Source of the DNA: Vibrio rotiferianus CAIM 577 = LMG 21460
Lineage (GTDB): Bacteria; Pseudomonadota; Gammaproteobacteria; Enterobacterales; Vibrionaceae
Assembly (NCBI RefSeq): GCF_002741985.1
Contig: NZ_APHW01000001.1
Span: 1-64,000 of the forward strand
Direction: 5' to 3'
DNA: 64,000 bases
The position numbers and the translations under genes were made by a program. The notes under the pieces are model-generated. The model made no database searches, was not told the origin of the DNA, and worked only from the letters and a program-made list of their open reading frames with translations. Each line of letters opens with the position of its first letter. Within the stretch, counting starts at the first letter, position 1. This document shows positions 26,999 through 35,540 of this stretch, one piece after another.

Positions 26999-28375
26999 AT
27001 GGAACAGCTAACCCAAGCTCCAGACCCTACGTTCCTACTAACGATTGCAGTCCTCGCGATTGCGGCGTTACTTGTATTGATTATTAAGCTCAAAGTGCAC
27101 GCGTTTGCTTCGCTTACGGTAGTAAGTTTAGGTACAGCGCTGGCGACTGGTGTATCTTCTGACCAAGTAGTTCCAACCATGATGAGTGGTTTCGGTGGCA
27201 CACTGGCATCTGTTGCTTTGCTGGTTGGTCTTGGTGCAATGATCGGTAAAATTTTAGAAGTGACTGGCGGTGCAAAAGTGTTGGCAGATACTTTGATTGG
27301 GCGCTTCGGTAAAGAGCGCGCACCATTTGCATTGGGTGTCGCGTCATTGCTGTTCGGCTTCCCAATTTTCTTTGATGCTGGCCTAGTCGTAATGATGCCA
27401 ATCATCTTAAGTGTGGCAGCACGTTTTGGTGGTTCGCCAATCAAATACGCACTACCAGCAGCAGGTGCATTTGCAGTGATGCACGGCTTTGTTCCTCCGC
27501 ATCCAGGTCCAGTTGCAGCAGCAGAATTCCTAGGCGCAAACATTGGTCTACTGCTTGTTGTTGGTATCCTAGTGGCTATTCCAACTTGGTACCTAGGCGC
27601 TTACCTATTTGGTCTGTATGCAGGTAAGAAATTCGATATCCCATTATCAAAAGCCTTCTTCAATGGTGATACGCAAGTTGAAGATGCACAACTGCCAAAA
27701 TTTGGCACAGTAATGACCATCCTAGTGCTGCCTGTACTGCTAATCTGTTTAGACACAGTATTGAACACGCTAGCAGTTGCGGGTGTGATTGATGGCAAAA
27801 CAGCACTGGTTGAGTTCCTACGTATGCTAGGTAAAACGCCAGTTGCACTACTGATTACCTTAATCGTCTGTCTTGCTGTGTTTGCAAAAGACTACGGCAT
27901 GGCGAAACTTGAGAAGCTGTGTGGCGATTCATTGGCGCCTATCTGTGGCGTTATCCTAGTAACTGGTGCGGGCGGTATGTTCGGTGGCGTACTGCGTGCA
28001 AGTGGTATCGGTGATGCACTTGCAGACGTATTAACTGACACTGGCATGCCAGTGATCGTTGCGGCGTTTGTTATCTCTACCTGTCTGCGCGTTGCTCAAG
28101 GCTCAGCAACCGTGGCACTAACGACAACTGCAGCACTTATCGCGCCAGTAGTGGCAGCATCAACTGGTTTGAGTGAGCTAGACCTATGCTTTATCGTTAT
28201 CGCGATTGCAGGTGGTGCAACAGTGCTTTCTCACTTCAACGATTCTGGTTTCTGGTTAGTATCTCGTCTACTAGAGATGGATGAGAAAACAACGCTAAAA
28301 ACTTGGACGGTAATGGAAACTTTACTTGGTAGTATCGCGTTTATTATCGTAGCAACATTAAGCTTTATTCTTTAG
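26999..28375 (+). CDS. Gluconate permease, GntP family
   Basis: This 458-residue inner-membrane gluconate:H+ symporter has about 12-14 hydrophobic segments. GntP-family blocks are FGGTLASVALLVGLGAMIGKIL, HGFVPPHPGP, QGSATVALTTTAALIAP and SHFNDSGFWLV. AAGGTG precedes the ATG. It is the first gene of a unit with eda (nine bases apart) and is divergent from gntK. The family is clear; which E. coli paralogue (GntT, GntU, GntP, IdnT) it corresponds to is not, so no symbol is given. Confidence 0.92.
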   Translation: MEQLTQAPDPTFLLTIAVLAIAALLVLIIKLKVHAFASLTVVSLGTALATGVSSDQVVPTMMSGFGGTLASVALLVGLGAMIGKILEVTGGAKVLADTLIGRFGKERAPFALGVASLLFGFPIFFDAGLVVMMPIILSVAARFGGSPIKYALPAAGAFAVMHGFVPPHPGPVAAAEFLGANIGLLLVVGILVAIPTWYLGAYLFGLYAGKKFDIPLSKAFFNGDTQVEDAQLPKFGTVMTILVLPVLLICLDTVLNTLAVAGVIDGKTALVEFLRMLGKTPVALLITLIVCLAVFAKDYGMAKLEKLCGDSLAPICGVILVTGAGGMFGGVLRASGIGDALADVLTDTGMPVIVAAFVISTCLRVAQGSATVALTTTAALIAPVVAASTGLSELDLCFIVIAIAGGATVLSHFNDSGFWLVSRLLEMDEKTTLKTWTVMETLLGSIAFIIVATLSFIL

Positions 28376-28384
28376 AGGTTACCC

Positions 28385-28996
28385 ATGACAACACTTGAAC
28401 AACGATTAAGAGAAATCAAAATCGTCCCAGTTATCGCAATCAACGATGTAGCACACGCTCTGCCACTGGCAAAAGTGTTGGTAGAAAACGGTTTACCATG
28501 TGCGGAAGTGACATTCCGCACTGAAGCGGCGGCTGAGTCGATCCGCATCATGCGTGAAGCGTACCCTGAACTGCTGATCGGTGCTGGTACAGTGCTGACA
28601 ACTGAGCAAGTGGACATTGCGATTGAAGCCGGTGTGGACTTTATCGTGAGCCCGGGTTTCAACCCAACTACAGTGAAATACTGTCAGCAACGCAACGTGA
28701 CAATCGTACCGGGCGTGAACAACCCAAGCTTGGTTGAGCAAGCGATGGAAATGGGTCTACGTACCCTGAAGTTCTTCCCTGCTGAGCCATCAGGCGGCGT
28801 AAACATGCTTAAAGCACTAACGGCGGTTTACCCAGTGGAATTCATGCCTACAGGTGGTGTAAGCCCATCTAACGTGGAAGATTACCTAGCGCTGAAATCG
28901 GTTGTCGCTTGTGGCGGTACTTGGATGGTGCCAACCGCGATGATGGACAACGGCGACTGGGAAGGTATTGCTGAATTGGTTCGCGCAGTTAAGTAA
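28385..28996 (+). CDS. eda: KDPG aldolase Eda
   Basis: A 203-residue class I aldolase splitting 2-keto-3-deoxy-6-phosphogluconate into pyruvate and glyceraldehyde 3-phosphate. The general-base glutamate lies in CAEVTFRT (about residue 41), and the Schiff-base lysine in LRTLKFFPAE (about residue 130). GAGTVLT and PTGGV phosphate-binding loops are present. AGAGGTTACCC precedes the ATG. Cotranscribed with the permease, ending at a strong terminator. Confidence 0.96.
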   Translation: MTTLEQRLREIKIVPVIAINDVAHALPLAKVLVENGLPCAEVTFRTEAAAESIRIMREAYPELLIGAGTVLTTEQVDIAIEAGVDFIVSPGFNPTTVKYCQQRNVTIVPGVNNPSLVEQAMEMGLRTLKFFPAEPSGGVNMLKALTAVYPVEFMPTGGVSPSNVEDYLALKSVVACGGTWMVPTAMMDNGDWEGIAELVRAVK

Positions 28997-29046
28997 AACG
29001 CGCAAACGGCTCCGAAATACCCCCGAACGTTAGAAAACGTGAATAG

Positions 29047-29080
29047 AAAAAGGGTCATCAAGTAACTGATGACCCTTTTT
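29047..29080. terminator. Bidirectional terminator between eda and gor
   Basis: AAAAAGGGTCATCA / TGATGACCCTTTTT, a 14-bp stem, serves both convergent genes. Confidence 0.93.
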
Positions 29081-29107
29081 GTTTATCTGCTTAAATCAGC
29101 AAAGTGA

Positions 29108-30463
29108 TTAACGCATTGTCACGAACTCTTCAGAGCCCGTTGGGTGGATAGCCACAACAGAGTCGAAGTCTGCTTTGGTTGCGCCCATCTTCATTGCTAC
29201 GCCGAAGCCTTGAATCATTTCATCAACAGTAAAGCCGATGCCGTGTAGACCAACAACCGTTTCTTCTTCGCCAGCACACACTAGCTTCATCTTACATGGT
29301 TGACGGTGCTTAGTAACCGCTGTGTACATCGCAGTAAAGCCAGACGTGTAGACTTTGATGTTGTCTTTGCCGTACTTCTCTTCCGCTTCTTGAGTCGTTA
29401 GACCGATAGTGCCGATTGGTGGGTGGCTGAATACCACAGTTGGTACCAAATCGTAGTCCATCTTCGCGTTTGGTTTGTTGTTGAACAGACGCTCAGAAAG
29501 TTGACGACCCGCTTTAACAGCCACTGGTGTTAGCTCGATACCACCTTCCATGATGTCACCTACACAGTAGATGCCTTTCACGTTCGTTTCTTGGTATTCG
29601 TCTACCTTGATGTAGCCACGATCGTTCGTTGCAACGCCTGTTGATGCTAGGTTGATAGCGTCAGTTGCTGGGTGACGACCGATTGCCCAGATTAGGGTAT
29701 CAACGTTTTGGCTCTCACCGTTTTCTAGGTGCAGAGTTAGGCTGCCGTCTGCTTCTTTTACCACTTCTTTTGGAACAGAGTGGGTGTGTAGCGTTGGGCC
29801 TTCGGCTTCCATTACTTCTACTAGCGTTTCGATGATCATTGGATCGAAGCTACGTAGCGGTGATTCTTTACGAACGAATAGGTGTGTTTCTGTGCCTAGT
29901 GCATGCAGTACGCCTGCGATTTCTACCGCGATGTAACCTGCACCGATCACTGCAACGCGTTTTGGTTGCTCAGCAAGCTCGAAGAAGCCGTTTGAATCGA
30001 TGCCGTATTCTGCGCCTGGAATGTTTGGAATCGTTGGACGACCACCTACTGCGATCAGGATGTGATCCGCTGTGTAGTGCTCACCGTTTACTTCAACTGT
30101 TTTCTCGTCAACAAACTTAGCAAAGCCTTTGATAACATTTACTTTGTTGTTGCCAAGAACGCGATCGTAAGATTGGTGAATACGACCAATGTAAGCTTGA
30201 CGACTCTCAACCAGTTTGCTCCAGTCGAAACCTTTTACATCTACATCGAAGCCGTAGTCTTCTGCGTACAGGTTCATTGCTTCTGCAACTTGCGCGCCGT
30301 GCCACATTACTTTTTTAGGCACACAACCAACGTTTACACAGGTACCGCCAAGGTCTTGAGCTTCGATAAGCGCTACTTTAGCACCGTACATTGCCGCACG
30401 GTTTGCTGATGCAATGCCGCCGCTGCCGCCACCGATACAGATATAATCAAAATGAGTCGCCAT
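29108..30463 (-). CDS. gor: Glutathione-disulfide reductase
   Basis: A 451-residue FAD-dependent oxidoreductase that reduces oxidised glutathione with NADPH. It has the FAD motif [14 protein letters not shown] (about 10-23), redox-active disulfide [13 protein letters not shown] (about 38-50), NADPH site [11 protein letters not shown], and the C-terminal catalytic [12 protein letters not shown] from the partner subunit. An open frame begins at a TTG four codons earlier, but GGAG in that stretch is the ribosome-binding site for ATG 30463. A glutathione S-transferase gene follows it upstream on the same strand. Confidence 0.96.
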   Translation of the reverse strand: MATHFDYICIGGGSGGIASANRAAMYGAKVALIEAQDLGGTCVNVGCVPKKVMWHGAQVAEAMNLYAEDYGFDVDVKGFDWSKLVESRQAYIGRIHQSYDRVLGNNKVNVIKGFAKFVDEKTVEVNGEHYTADHILIAVGGRPTIPNIPGAEYGIDSNGFFELAEQPKRVAVIGAGYIAVEIAGVLHALGTETHLFVRKESPLRSFDPMIIETLVEVMEAEGPTLHTHSVPKEVVKEADGSLTLHLENGESQNVDTLIWAIGRHPATDAINLASTGVATNDRGYIKVDEYQETNVKGIYCVGDIMEGGIELTPVAVKAGRQLSERLFNNKPNAKMDYDLVPTVVFSHPPIGTIGLTTQEAEEKYGKDNIKVYTSGFTAMYTAVTKHRQPCKMKLVCAGEEETVVGLHGIGFTVDEMIQGFGVAMKMGATKADFDSVVAIHPTGSEEFVTMR

Positions 30464-30677
30464 TACTTTCTCCAAGAGCTTATTAATTTTTGTCTGACAA
30501 CAATTACATTGGGGTAGTGGGTGATGAACTCAACATCCCTAAATAAATTGTTACCTGCCTAAGCCTGTTGAAGTGACTTAAGCATGATCCGTTGTCCCTA
30601 TCATAAATCGAGTCTAGCAATTTCCTAAATGGGAAAAAGTGACATTACTTATGACAAATAGCGATGAGAGGATAGCA

Positions 30678-30703
30678 AAGCGGAATAAGGCGCTATTCCG
30701 CTT
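30678..30703 (-). terminator. Hairpin downstream of the glutathione S-transferase gene
   Basis: AAGCGGAATA-(6-nt loop)-TATTCCGCTT, perfect 10-bp stem, 34 nt after the stop of the minus-strand gene. The T-run is poor. The remaining gor upstream sequence (30464-30677) holds no gene. Confidence 0.5.
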
Positions 30704-30736
30704 GGTGTTTTTCATGCTTAGGGTAAGGAAAATTCA

Positions 30737-31434
30737 TTAACCGCAGCAGCTTGATGTGCCACAGCCTGACTGGGCTTGCACGTCTTTACCATCCGCAAGA
30801 TAAGTGTTGGTTAGGTAGAAATCGCTAAACAGTTTTACGAAGTCTTCCGATACCGTCTTCTCTACTAATCCTGACTCTAGGATGTGCTTTTGCCATGCCT
30901 GCATTTTTGGTAGACCACAGAAGAAGTCGTAACCAGAGTGAGCTTTGACGATGGCAGCACGATGCAGAAGCGGCAACCAAGCCATGTCTACATTGCTTAG
31001 TTCATCGGATTTAAAGAACTTGGTTTCACCAGACAGTTGGTTTTCTGCTTTTTGGAACGCTTTGATCAGTTTCTCTGCGCGCTCTTCAAAGGTTGCTTGG
31101 TCTTTACTGCCCATGGTGCCGCACTGAGGCAAGTAGTGTTTAGATCCTAGGTAGCTCCATGCTCGGTCTAGTGCGCGTTGTTCGTTTGTCACGCCTTGCT
31201 CTAACGGGCCATATTCGTCTTCGATGTATTCGATGATCGCATCCGACTCAAACAGCGCCGTGCCAGACTCTGTCACCATCACAGGCACTTGACCATTTGG
31301 TGAGATATCTAGGAACCATTGTGGCTTGTCTTTTAAGCTGATGTATTCAATCTCGTAAGGATCTGTTTTGCTTCTAGTGCCGCGGTTACGCGTTGAACAA
31401 ATGGGCAAATTTTAAAACTGATAACTTTAAGCAT
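30737..31434 (-). pseudogene. Glutathione S-transferase gene with a 1-base deletion near codon 25
   Basis: The main open frame encodes the body of a GST (PYEIEYISLKDKPQWFLDISPNGQVPV, then the C-terminal helical domain). Its apparent start MPICSTRNRG is not GST-like. In the next frame, from ATG 31434 with an AGAGAG ribosome-binding site, lies a proper thioredoxin-fold N-terminus: MLKVISFKICPFVQRVTAAL followed by EAKQI. The two join at AAACAGATC|CTTAC (31357-31365), where one missing C would give KQIPYEIEY. So the gene is broken by one base, or the sequence has an error in a CCC run. An unusual Cys-rich tail, SGCGTSSCCG, ends the protein. Confidence 0.82.
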
Positions 31435-31586
31435 GGTCATTTCTCTCTATGTTTTAGCTTGTTTACATCCCTAAGACGCAGGCAAAAAAGAAAAGACGAA
31501 GCGCAGACAATAATGTTTGAAAAAATAAATAAAAAAAGCGCAACGAGGTCATCGTTGCGCTTTAAGGTTATGAAATTCAGTGTTTT

Positions 31587-32426
31587 TTATTCTGGAACGA
31601 TCCAGTCGACTTTCCAGTGGCCGGTTGCTGGTGCGATTGCTTCTTGCAGGAATGGCAGAATTTCTTTCATCTGGCTTTCCAGTTTCCACGGTGGGTTAAT
31701 CACGATCATGCCCGATGCCGTCATGCCACGCTCGTTGGTGTCTGGAGATACGCCCAATTCGATTTGCAGGATTTTGCGAATGCCCAGACCTTCCAAGCCT
31801 TCAATCATGTCTTCGATATCACAGCGGTTTACCACTGGGTACCAAATCGCGTAGATGCCTGTTGCCCAACGTTTATGGCTTTGGAAAATCGCTTGCACGA
31901 CGTCGCGGTACTCTTTTGCTAGCTCGTATGGTGGGTCAATCAGCACCAAACCACGACGTTCTTGCGGTGGCAGACTGCCTTTCAGACGCTTGAAGCCATC
32001 TTCTTTGTAGATGCTCACTTGACGATCGCGATGGAACTCTTGCTCTAGCAGCGGGTGATCGGCTGGGTGCAGCTCAGTCAGAACCATGCGGTCTTGTGGG
32101 CGGATTTGCGCACGTGCAACACGCGGTGAGCCTGGGTAGTAACGCAGCTTCTCACCGTTGTTTAATGTTTTGATTGAATCGATGTAGCTTGCGATGTCTT
32201 CAGGAATGTTTGGGTTGTCCCAAATGCGCGCGATGCCTTGTTTGTATTCGCCCGTTTTTTCAGACCATTCGTGAGTCAGATCGTAGCGTCCCACACCCGA
32301 GTGGGTATCGTGATAAACAAACGGCTTATCTTTCTGCTTTAGCGCATCAAGAATGAGGCTTTGAACGATGTGTTTTACCACGTCAGCATGGTTGCCAGCG
32401 TGGAAGCTGTGGCGGTAACTTAACAA
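31587..32426 (-). CDS. rlmJ: 23S rRNA m6A2030 methyltransferase RlmJ
   Basis: This 279-residue SAM-dependent methyltransferase modifies A2030 of 23S rRNA. It has MLSYRHSFHAGNHADVVKH at the N-terminus, a LTELHPADH segment, the catalytic LIDPPYE motif (about 163-169), and C-terminal GMTASGMIVINPPWKLE. The start is taken as TTG 32426, with GAGAG a few bases upstream, because this aligns with the E. coli start; the alternative GTG at 32444 adds six residues and has no better signal. Divergent from prlC. Confidence 0.92.
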   Translation of the reverse strand: MLSYRHSFHAGNHADVVKHIVQSLILDALKQKDKPFVYHDTHSGVGRYDLTHEWSEKTGEYKQGIARIWDNPNIPEDIASYIDSIKTLNNGEKLRYYPGSPRVARAQIRPQDRMVLTELHPADHPLLEQEFHRDRQVSIYKEDGFKRLKGSLPPQERRGLVLIDPPYELAKEYRDVVQAIFQSHKRWATGIYAIWYPVVNRCDIEDMIEGLEGLGIRKILQIELGVSPDTNERGMTASGMIVINPPWKLESQMKEILPFLQEAIAPATGHWKVDWIVPE

Positions 32427-32500
32427 ATTAAACTCTCGAAACACTCTTTGACTGAGTGTGGTCTGTGATTTTCGCGATATGGCGGTATTATACTCAAGTA

Positions 32501-32571
32501 ACTTAAAGAAGTAGAACTTCGATTCAAATCAGTATCACTGATAGGGATTCGCTATTGAAATTTCTTTAAGT
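32501..32571. repeat. Foldback sequence upstream of prlC
   Basis: ACTTAAAGAA (32501-32510) and TTCTTTAAGT (32562-32571) enclose a further palindrome ATCAGT-ATC-ACTGAT (32527-32541). The outer context TACTCAAGTAACTT recalls the TATACCCAAGT ends of the 57-bp palindromes at 42235 and 57988, so it may be a decayed relative. Confidence 0.45.
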
Positions 32572-32831
32572 CACCCATACTTAGTATGAGTAAACAAATT
32601 GAACCTAAGTGGGATTGCACCGCTCCAATAGAGTGCGAAACCTGACTTAGGCATAACAAGACTCAAGGACAGAGTAAGCACTCTTTGACCGATTTGGTCA
32701 TTGCTGCATCGAGAAAGGGAACGGAGATCCCCCCCCATCCATGTTGTTGGCTTGCCTGTGCATTGAGTTCGCCTATTTCTATGCAAATGCGAATGGGCAA
32801 ATACAGAGCCAAAACACAAAAGGAATTATTC
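32572..32831. other. Remainder of the rlmJ-prlC intergenic region
   Basis: CATAC-TTA-GTATG (about 32577-32589) and CCTAAGT...ACTTAGG (about 32604-32652) are further inverted repeats. A run of eight C lies at 32729-32736, 96 nt before prlC. An open frame begins at 32685 in frame with prlC but lacks similarity to the family and is treated as untranslated. Confidence 0.4.
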
Positions 32832-34874
32832 ATGTCTAATCCACTTCTTACGTTTACGGATCTTCCTCCGTTTTCGCAAATCAAACCAGAACACATTAAA
32901 CCTGCAGTGGAGCAGGCGATTGCGGATTGTCGTGCCAAGATTGACGAGGTACTAAAAGACAACGCAAACCCAAGCTGGACCAGTGTGATCGCGCCAATTG
33001 AAGAAGCGGATGACCGCTTGAGCCGCATTTGGTCACCAGTGGGTCACATGAACTCAGTAGTGAACAGCGAAGCGCTGCGTGAAGCGTATGAAAGCTGCCT
33101 ACCAATCCTGTCAGAGTACGGTACTTGGGTTGGTCAGCATAAAGGTCTTTACGAAACGTACAAAGCGATCAAAGCCAGCGAAGAGTACGCGACGCTAACG
33201 CGTGCACAACAGAAGACCATTTCGGATTCACTACGCGACTTCGAGCTTTCGGGCATCGGTTTACCATCAGACGAGCAACATCGCTACGGCGAAATCAGCA
33301 AGCGCATGTCTGAGCTGAGCTCAAAATTCTCCAACAATGTGCTAGATGCAACCATGGGTTGGACTAAACACGTTGCAGACGAAAAAGACCTAGCGGGTAT
33401 GCCAGAATCTGCACTTGCAGCGGCAAAAGCGGCAGCAGAAGCAAAAGAGCTCGATGGCTACCTAATCACGCTAGATATCCCATCTTACCTACCGGTGATG
33501 ACGTACTGTGATAACCAAGACCTACGTAAAGAAGTGTACGAAGCGTACGTAACGCGTGCTTCTGACCGAGGTCCAAACGCAGGTAAATGGGACAACTCAG
33601 AAATCATTACTGAGCAGCTAAAACTGCGTCATGAAATCTCTCGTATGTTGGGTTTCAACACTTACAGCGAGAAGTCTCTGGCAACTAAAATGGCAGAGAA
33701 TCCTGCGCAAGTTCTTGGCTTCTTGAACGATTTGGCAACCAAAGCGAAACCACAAGGTGAGCGCGAAATCGAAGAGCTACGCCAGTTTGCGAATGCGGAA
33801 TTTGGTGTCAGCGAGCTAAACGTATGGGACATCGCGTACTACAGCGAGAAGCAAAAGCAGCACTTGTTCCAAATTTCGGATGAAGAACTGCGTCCTTACT
33901 TCCCTGAATCAAAAGCGGTAAGTGGTCTGTTTGAAGTGCTAAACCGCGTGTTTGGTATGACAGTGACAGAGCGTGAAGGCGTGGATACTTGGCACGAATC
34001 AGTGCGTTTCTTTGATATCTTCGATGGCGAAGGCACACTGCGCGGCAGCTTCTACCTAGATCTATACGCACGTGAACACAAACGTGGCGGTGCGTGGATG
34101 GACGATTGCCGAGGTCGTCGTGTGACGCTAGCGGGCGAGCTACAAACACCGGTTGCTTACCTAACGTGTAACTTCAACCGTCCTGTGGGCGACAAGCCTG
34201 CACTGTTTACGCACGATGAAGTCGTGACTCTGTTCCACGAGTTTGGTCACGGTATCCACCACATGCTGACGCAAGTAGAAACAGGCGCGGTATCGGGCAT
34301 CAACGGTGTGCCTTGGGATGCGGTTGAGCTACCAAGTCAGTTCCTAGAAAACTGGTGTTGGGAAGAAGACGCGCTGGCGTTTATTTCTGGTCACTATGAG
34401 ACTGGCGAACCGCTACCAAAAGCGATGCTAGACAAAATGCTAGCAGCGAAGAACTTCCAGTCGGCGATGGGCATCCTACGTCAGCTAGAATTCGGCTTGT
34501 TCGACTTCACTCTGCACACTGAATACGACCCAGAAGTGGGTGCACGTGTGCTTGAAACTTTGGCAGAAGTGAAAGAGAAAGTGGCAGTTGTACCAGCGGT
34601 TGAGTGGGCGCGTTTCTCACACAGCTTTGGTCACATCTTCGCTGGTGGTTACAGCGCAGGTTACTACAGCTACCTATGGGCAGAAGTGTTGTCTTCAGAT
34701 GCGTTCTCTCGCTTTGAAGAAGAAGGCATCTTCAACAAAGAAACTGGTCTAAGTTTCTTGAACAACATCCTAGAAATGGGTGGTAGTGAAGAACCAATGG
34801 AGCTATTTAAGCGCTTCCGTGGTCGTGAGCCTGAAATCGATGCGCTACTGCGTCATTCAGGTATCGCAGCGTAA
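32832..34874 (+). CDS. prlC: Oligopeptidase A
   Basis: A 680-residue M3-family zinc metallopeptidase, cytoplasmic, degrading short peptides including cleaved signal peptides. The zinc site FHEFGHGIHH lies near residues 469-478, with the third ligand Glu about 25 residues later (ELPSQFLENW). Length equals the E. coli enzyme. The start is ATG 32832 (MSNPLLTF) with AGGAA nine bases upstream; an in-frame extension from 32685 is rejected. In E. coli rsmJ follows directly; here asnC and a GGDEF-EAL gene separate the two. Confidence 0.95.
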   Translation: MSNPLLTFTDLPPFSQIKPEHIKPAVEQAIADCRAKIDEVLKDNANPSWTSVIAPIEEADDRLSRIWSPVGHMNSVVNSEALREAYESCLPILSEYGTWVGQHKGLYETYKAIKASEEYATLTRAQQKTISDSLRDFELSGIGLPSDEQHRYGEISKRMSELSSKFSNNVLDATMGWTKHVADEKDLAGMPESALAAAKAAAEAKELDGYLITLDIPSYLPVMTYCDNQDLRKEVYEAYVTRASDRGPNAGKWDNSEIITEQLKLRHEISRMLGFNTYSEKSLATKMAENPAQVLGFLNDLATKAKPQGEREIEELRQFANAEFGVSELNVWDIAYYSEKQKQHLFQISDEELRPYFPESKAVSGLFEVLNRVFGMTVTEREGVDTWHESVRFFDIFDGEGTLRGSFYLDLYAREHKRGGAWMDDCRGRRVTLAGELQTPVAYLTCNFNRPVGDKPALFTHDEVVTLFHEFGHGIHHMLTQVETGAVSGINGVPWDAVELPSQFLENWCWEEDALAFISGHYETGEPLPKAMLDKMLAAKNFQSAMGILRQLEFGLFDFTLHTEYDPEVGARVLETLAEVKEKVAVVPAVEWARFSHSFGHIFAGGYSAGYYSYLWAEVLSSDAFSRFEEEGIFNKETGLSFLNNILEMGGSEEPMELFKRFRGREPEIDALLRHSGIAA

Positions 34875-34890
34875 TCTCGATTGAGAATGA

Positions 34891-34923
34891 AAATGGGCAG
34901 CCAAGTGGCTGCCCATTTTTTTG
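34891..34923. terminator. Terminator after prlC
   Basis: AAATGGGCAGCC-AAGT-GGCTGCCCATTT then TTTTT; the reverse strand also has an A/T flank facing asnC. Confidence 0.93.
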
Positions 34924-34959
34924 TTCTTAGATTCAACTTTTTGTATCTGATTCAGAGTG

Positions 34960-35424
34960 TTATGGATTTACGCTGCGATTGATCGGGTTTTGCAGCGAGA
35001 TCAGCGTCTCGGTGGATTGCACTTCGTCGATCGCTTGAAGCTTATCAATCAATACAAATTGCAGCTCTTCAATCGACTTGCACATCAATTTGACGAATAT
35101 GTTATACGCGCCTGTGGTGTAGTAAGCTTCTACCACTTCATCGAGGGCATTGAGCTTTTCTAGCGCTGAATGGTAGTCGCGTGCAGCATTAAGGTTGATG
35201 CCAATAAAGCAACATACATCGTATCCTAGCTTTTTAGTATTGACGATAACCTCTGTTCCCTCGATGATGTCGGCCGCTTTCATTTTCTCGATGCGAACAT
35301 GGATGGTGGCAGGGCTAACATCAAATTGCTTTGCCATCTCTGCATACGGCGTGCGTGCATCGGCCATCAGCGTTTTTAAAATGGCACGATCAAGGTCATC
35401 GAGTTTAGGTAGACTCGCGTTCAT
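34960..35424 (-). CDS. asnC: AsnC, Lrp/AsnC-family regulator
   Basis: This 154-residue regulator has an N-terminal HTH (about 10-60: LDRAILKTLMADARTPYAEMAKQFDVSPATIHVRIEKMK) and a C-terminal RAM ligand-binding domain (EAYYTTGAYNIFVKLM). It closely matches E. coli AsnC, which activates asnA in the absence of asparagine. asnA is not next to it here; the divergent neighbour is a GGDEF-EAL gene, so the target lies elsewhere or differs. Confidence 0.92.
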   Translation of the reverse strand: MNASLPKLDDLDRAILKTLMADARTPYAEMAKQFDVSPATIHVRIEKMKAADIIEGTEVIVNTKKLGYDVCCFIGINLNAARDYHSALEKLNALDEVVEAYYTTGAYNIFVKLMCKSIEELQFVLIDKLQAIDEVQSTETLISLQNPINRSVNP

Positions 35425-35540
35425 ATTAGTAATTCCGTTAGGATATGAGGCTTTGAGTTCATTTTATACTCACCATGAATAGGATTCACAAGGTTTAAGC
35501 AGAGATAACCGAGAGTTGGCTCTGATATCACGGAGATGAT

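Noticed and set aside
26938..27543. A 201-codon frame antisense to the gluconate permease gene
   Set aside because: Lies wholly opposite a conserved membrane protein gene; Pro/Ala/Thr-rich shadow translation.
32727..32742. Heat-shock sigma-32 -10 element (CCCCATC) before prlC
   Set aside because: No matching CTTGAAA -35 at 13-17 bp upstream.
32685..32831. Extended N-terminus of PrlC
   Set aside because: Would include the translation of the C8 run; no resemblance to the family, and a good ribosome-binding site precedes 32832.
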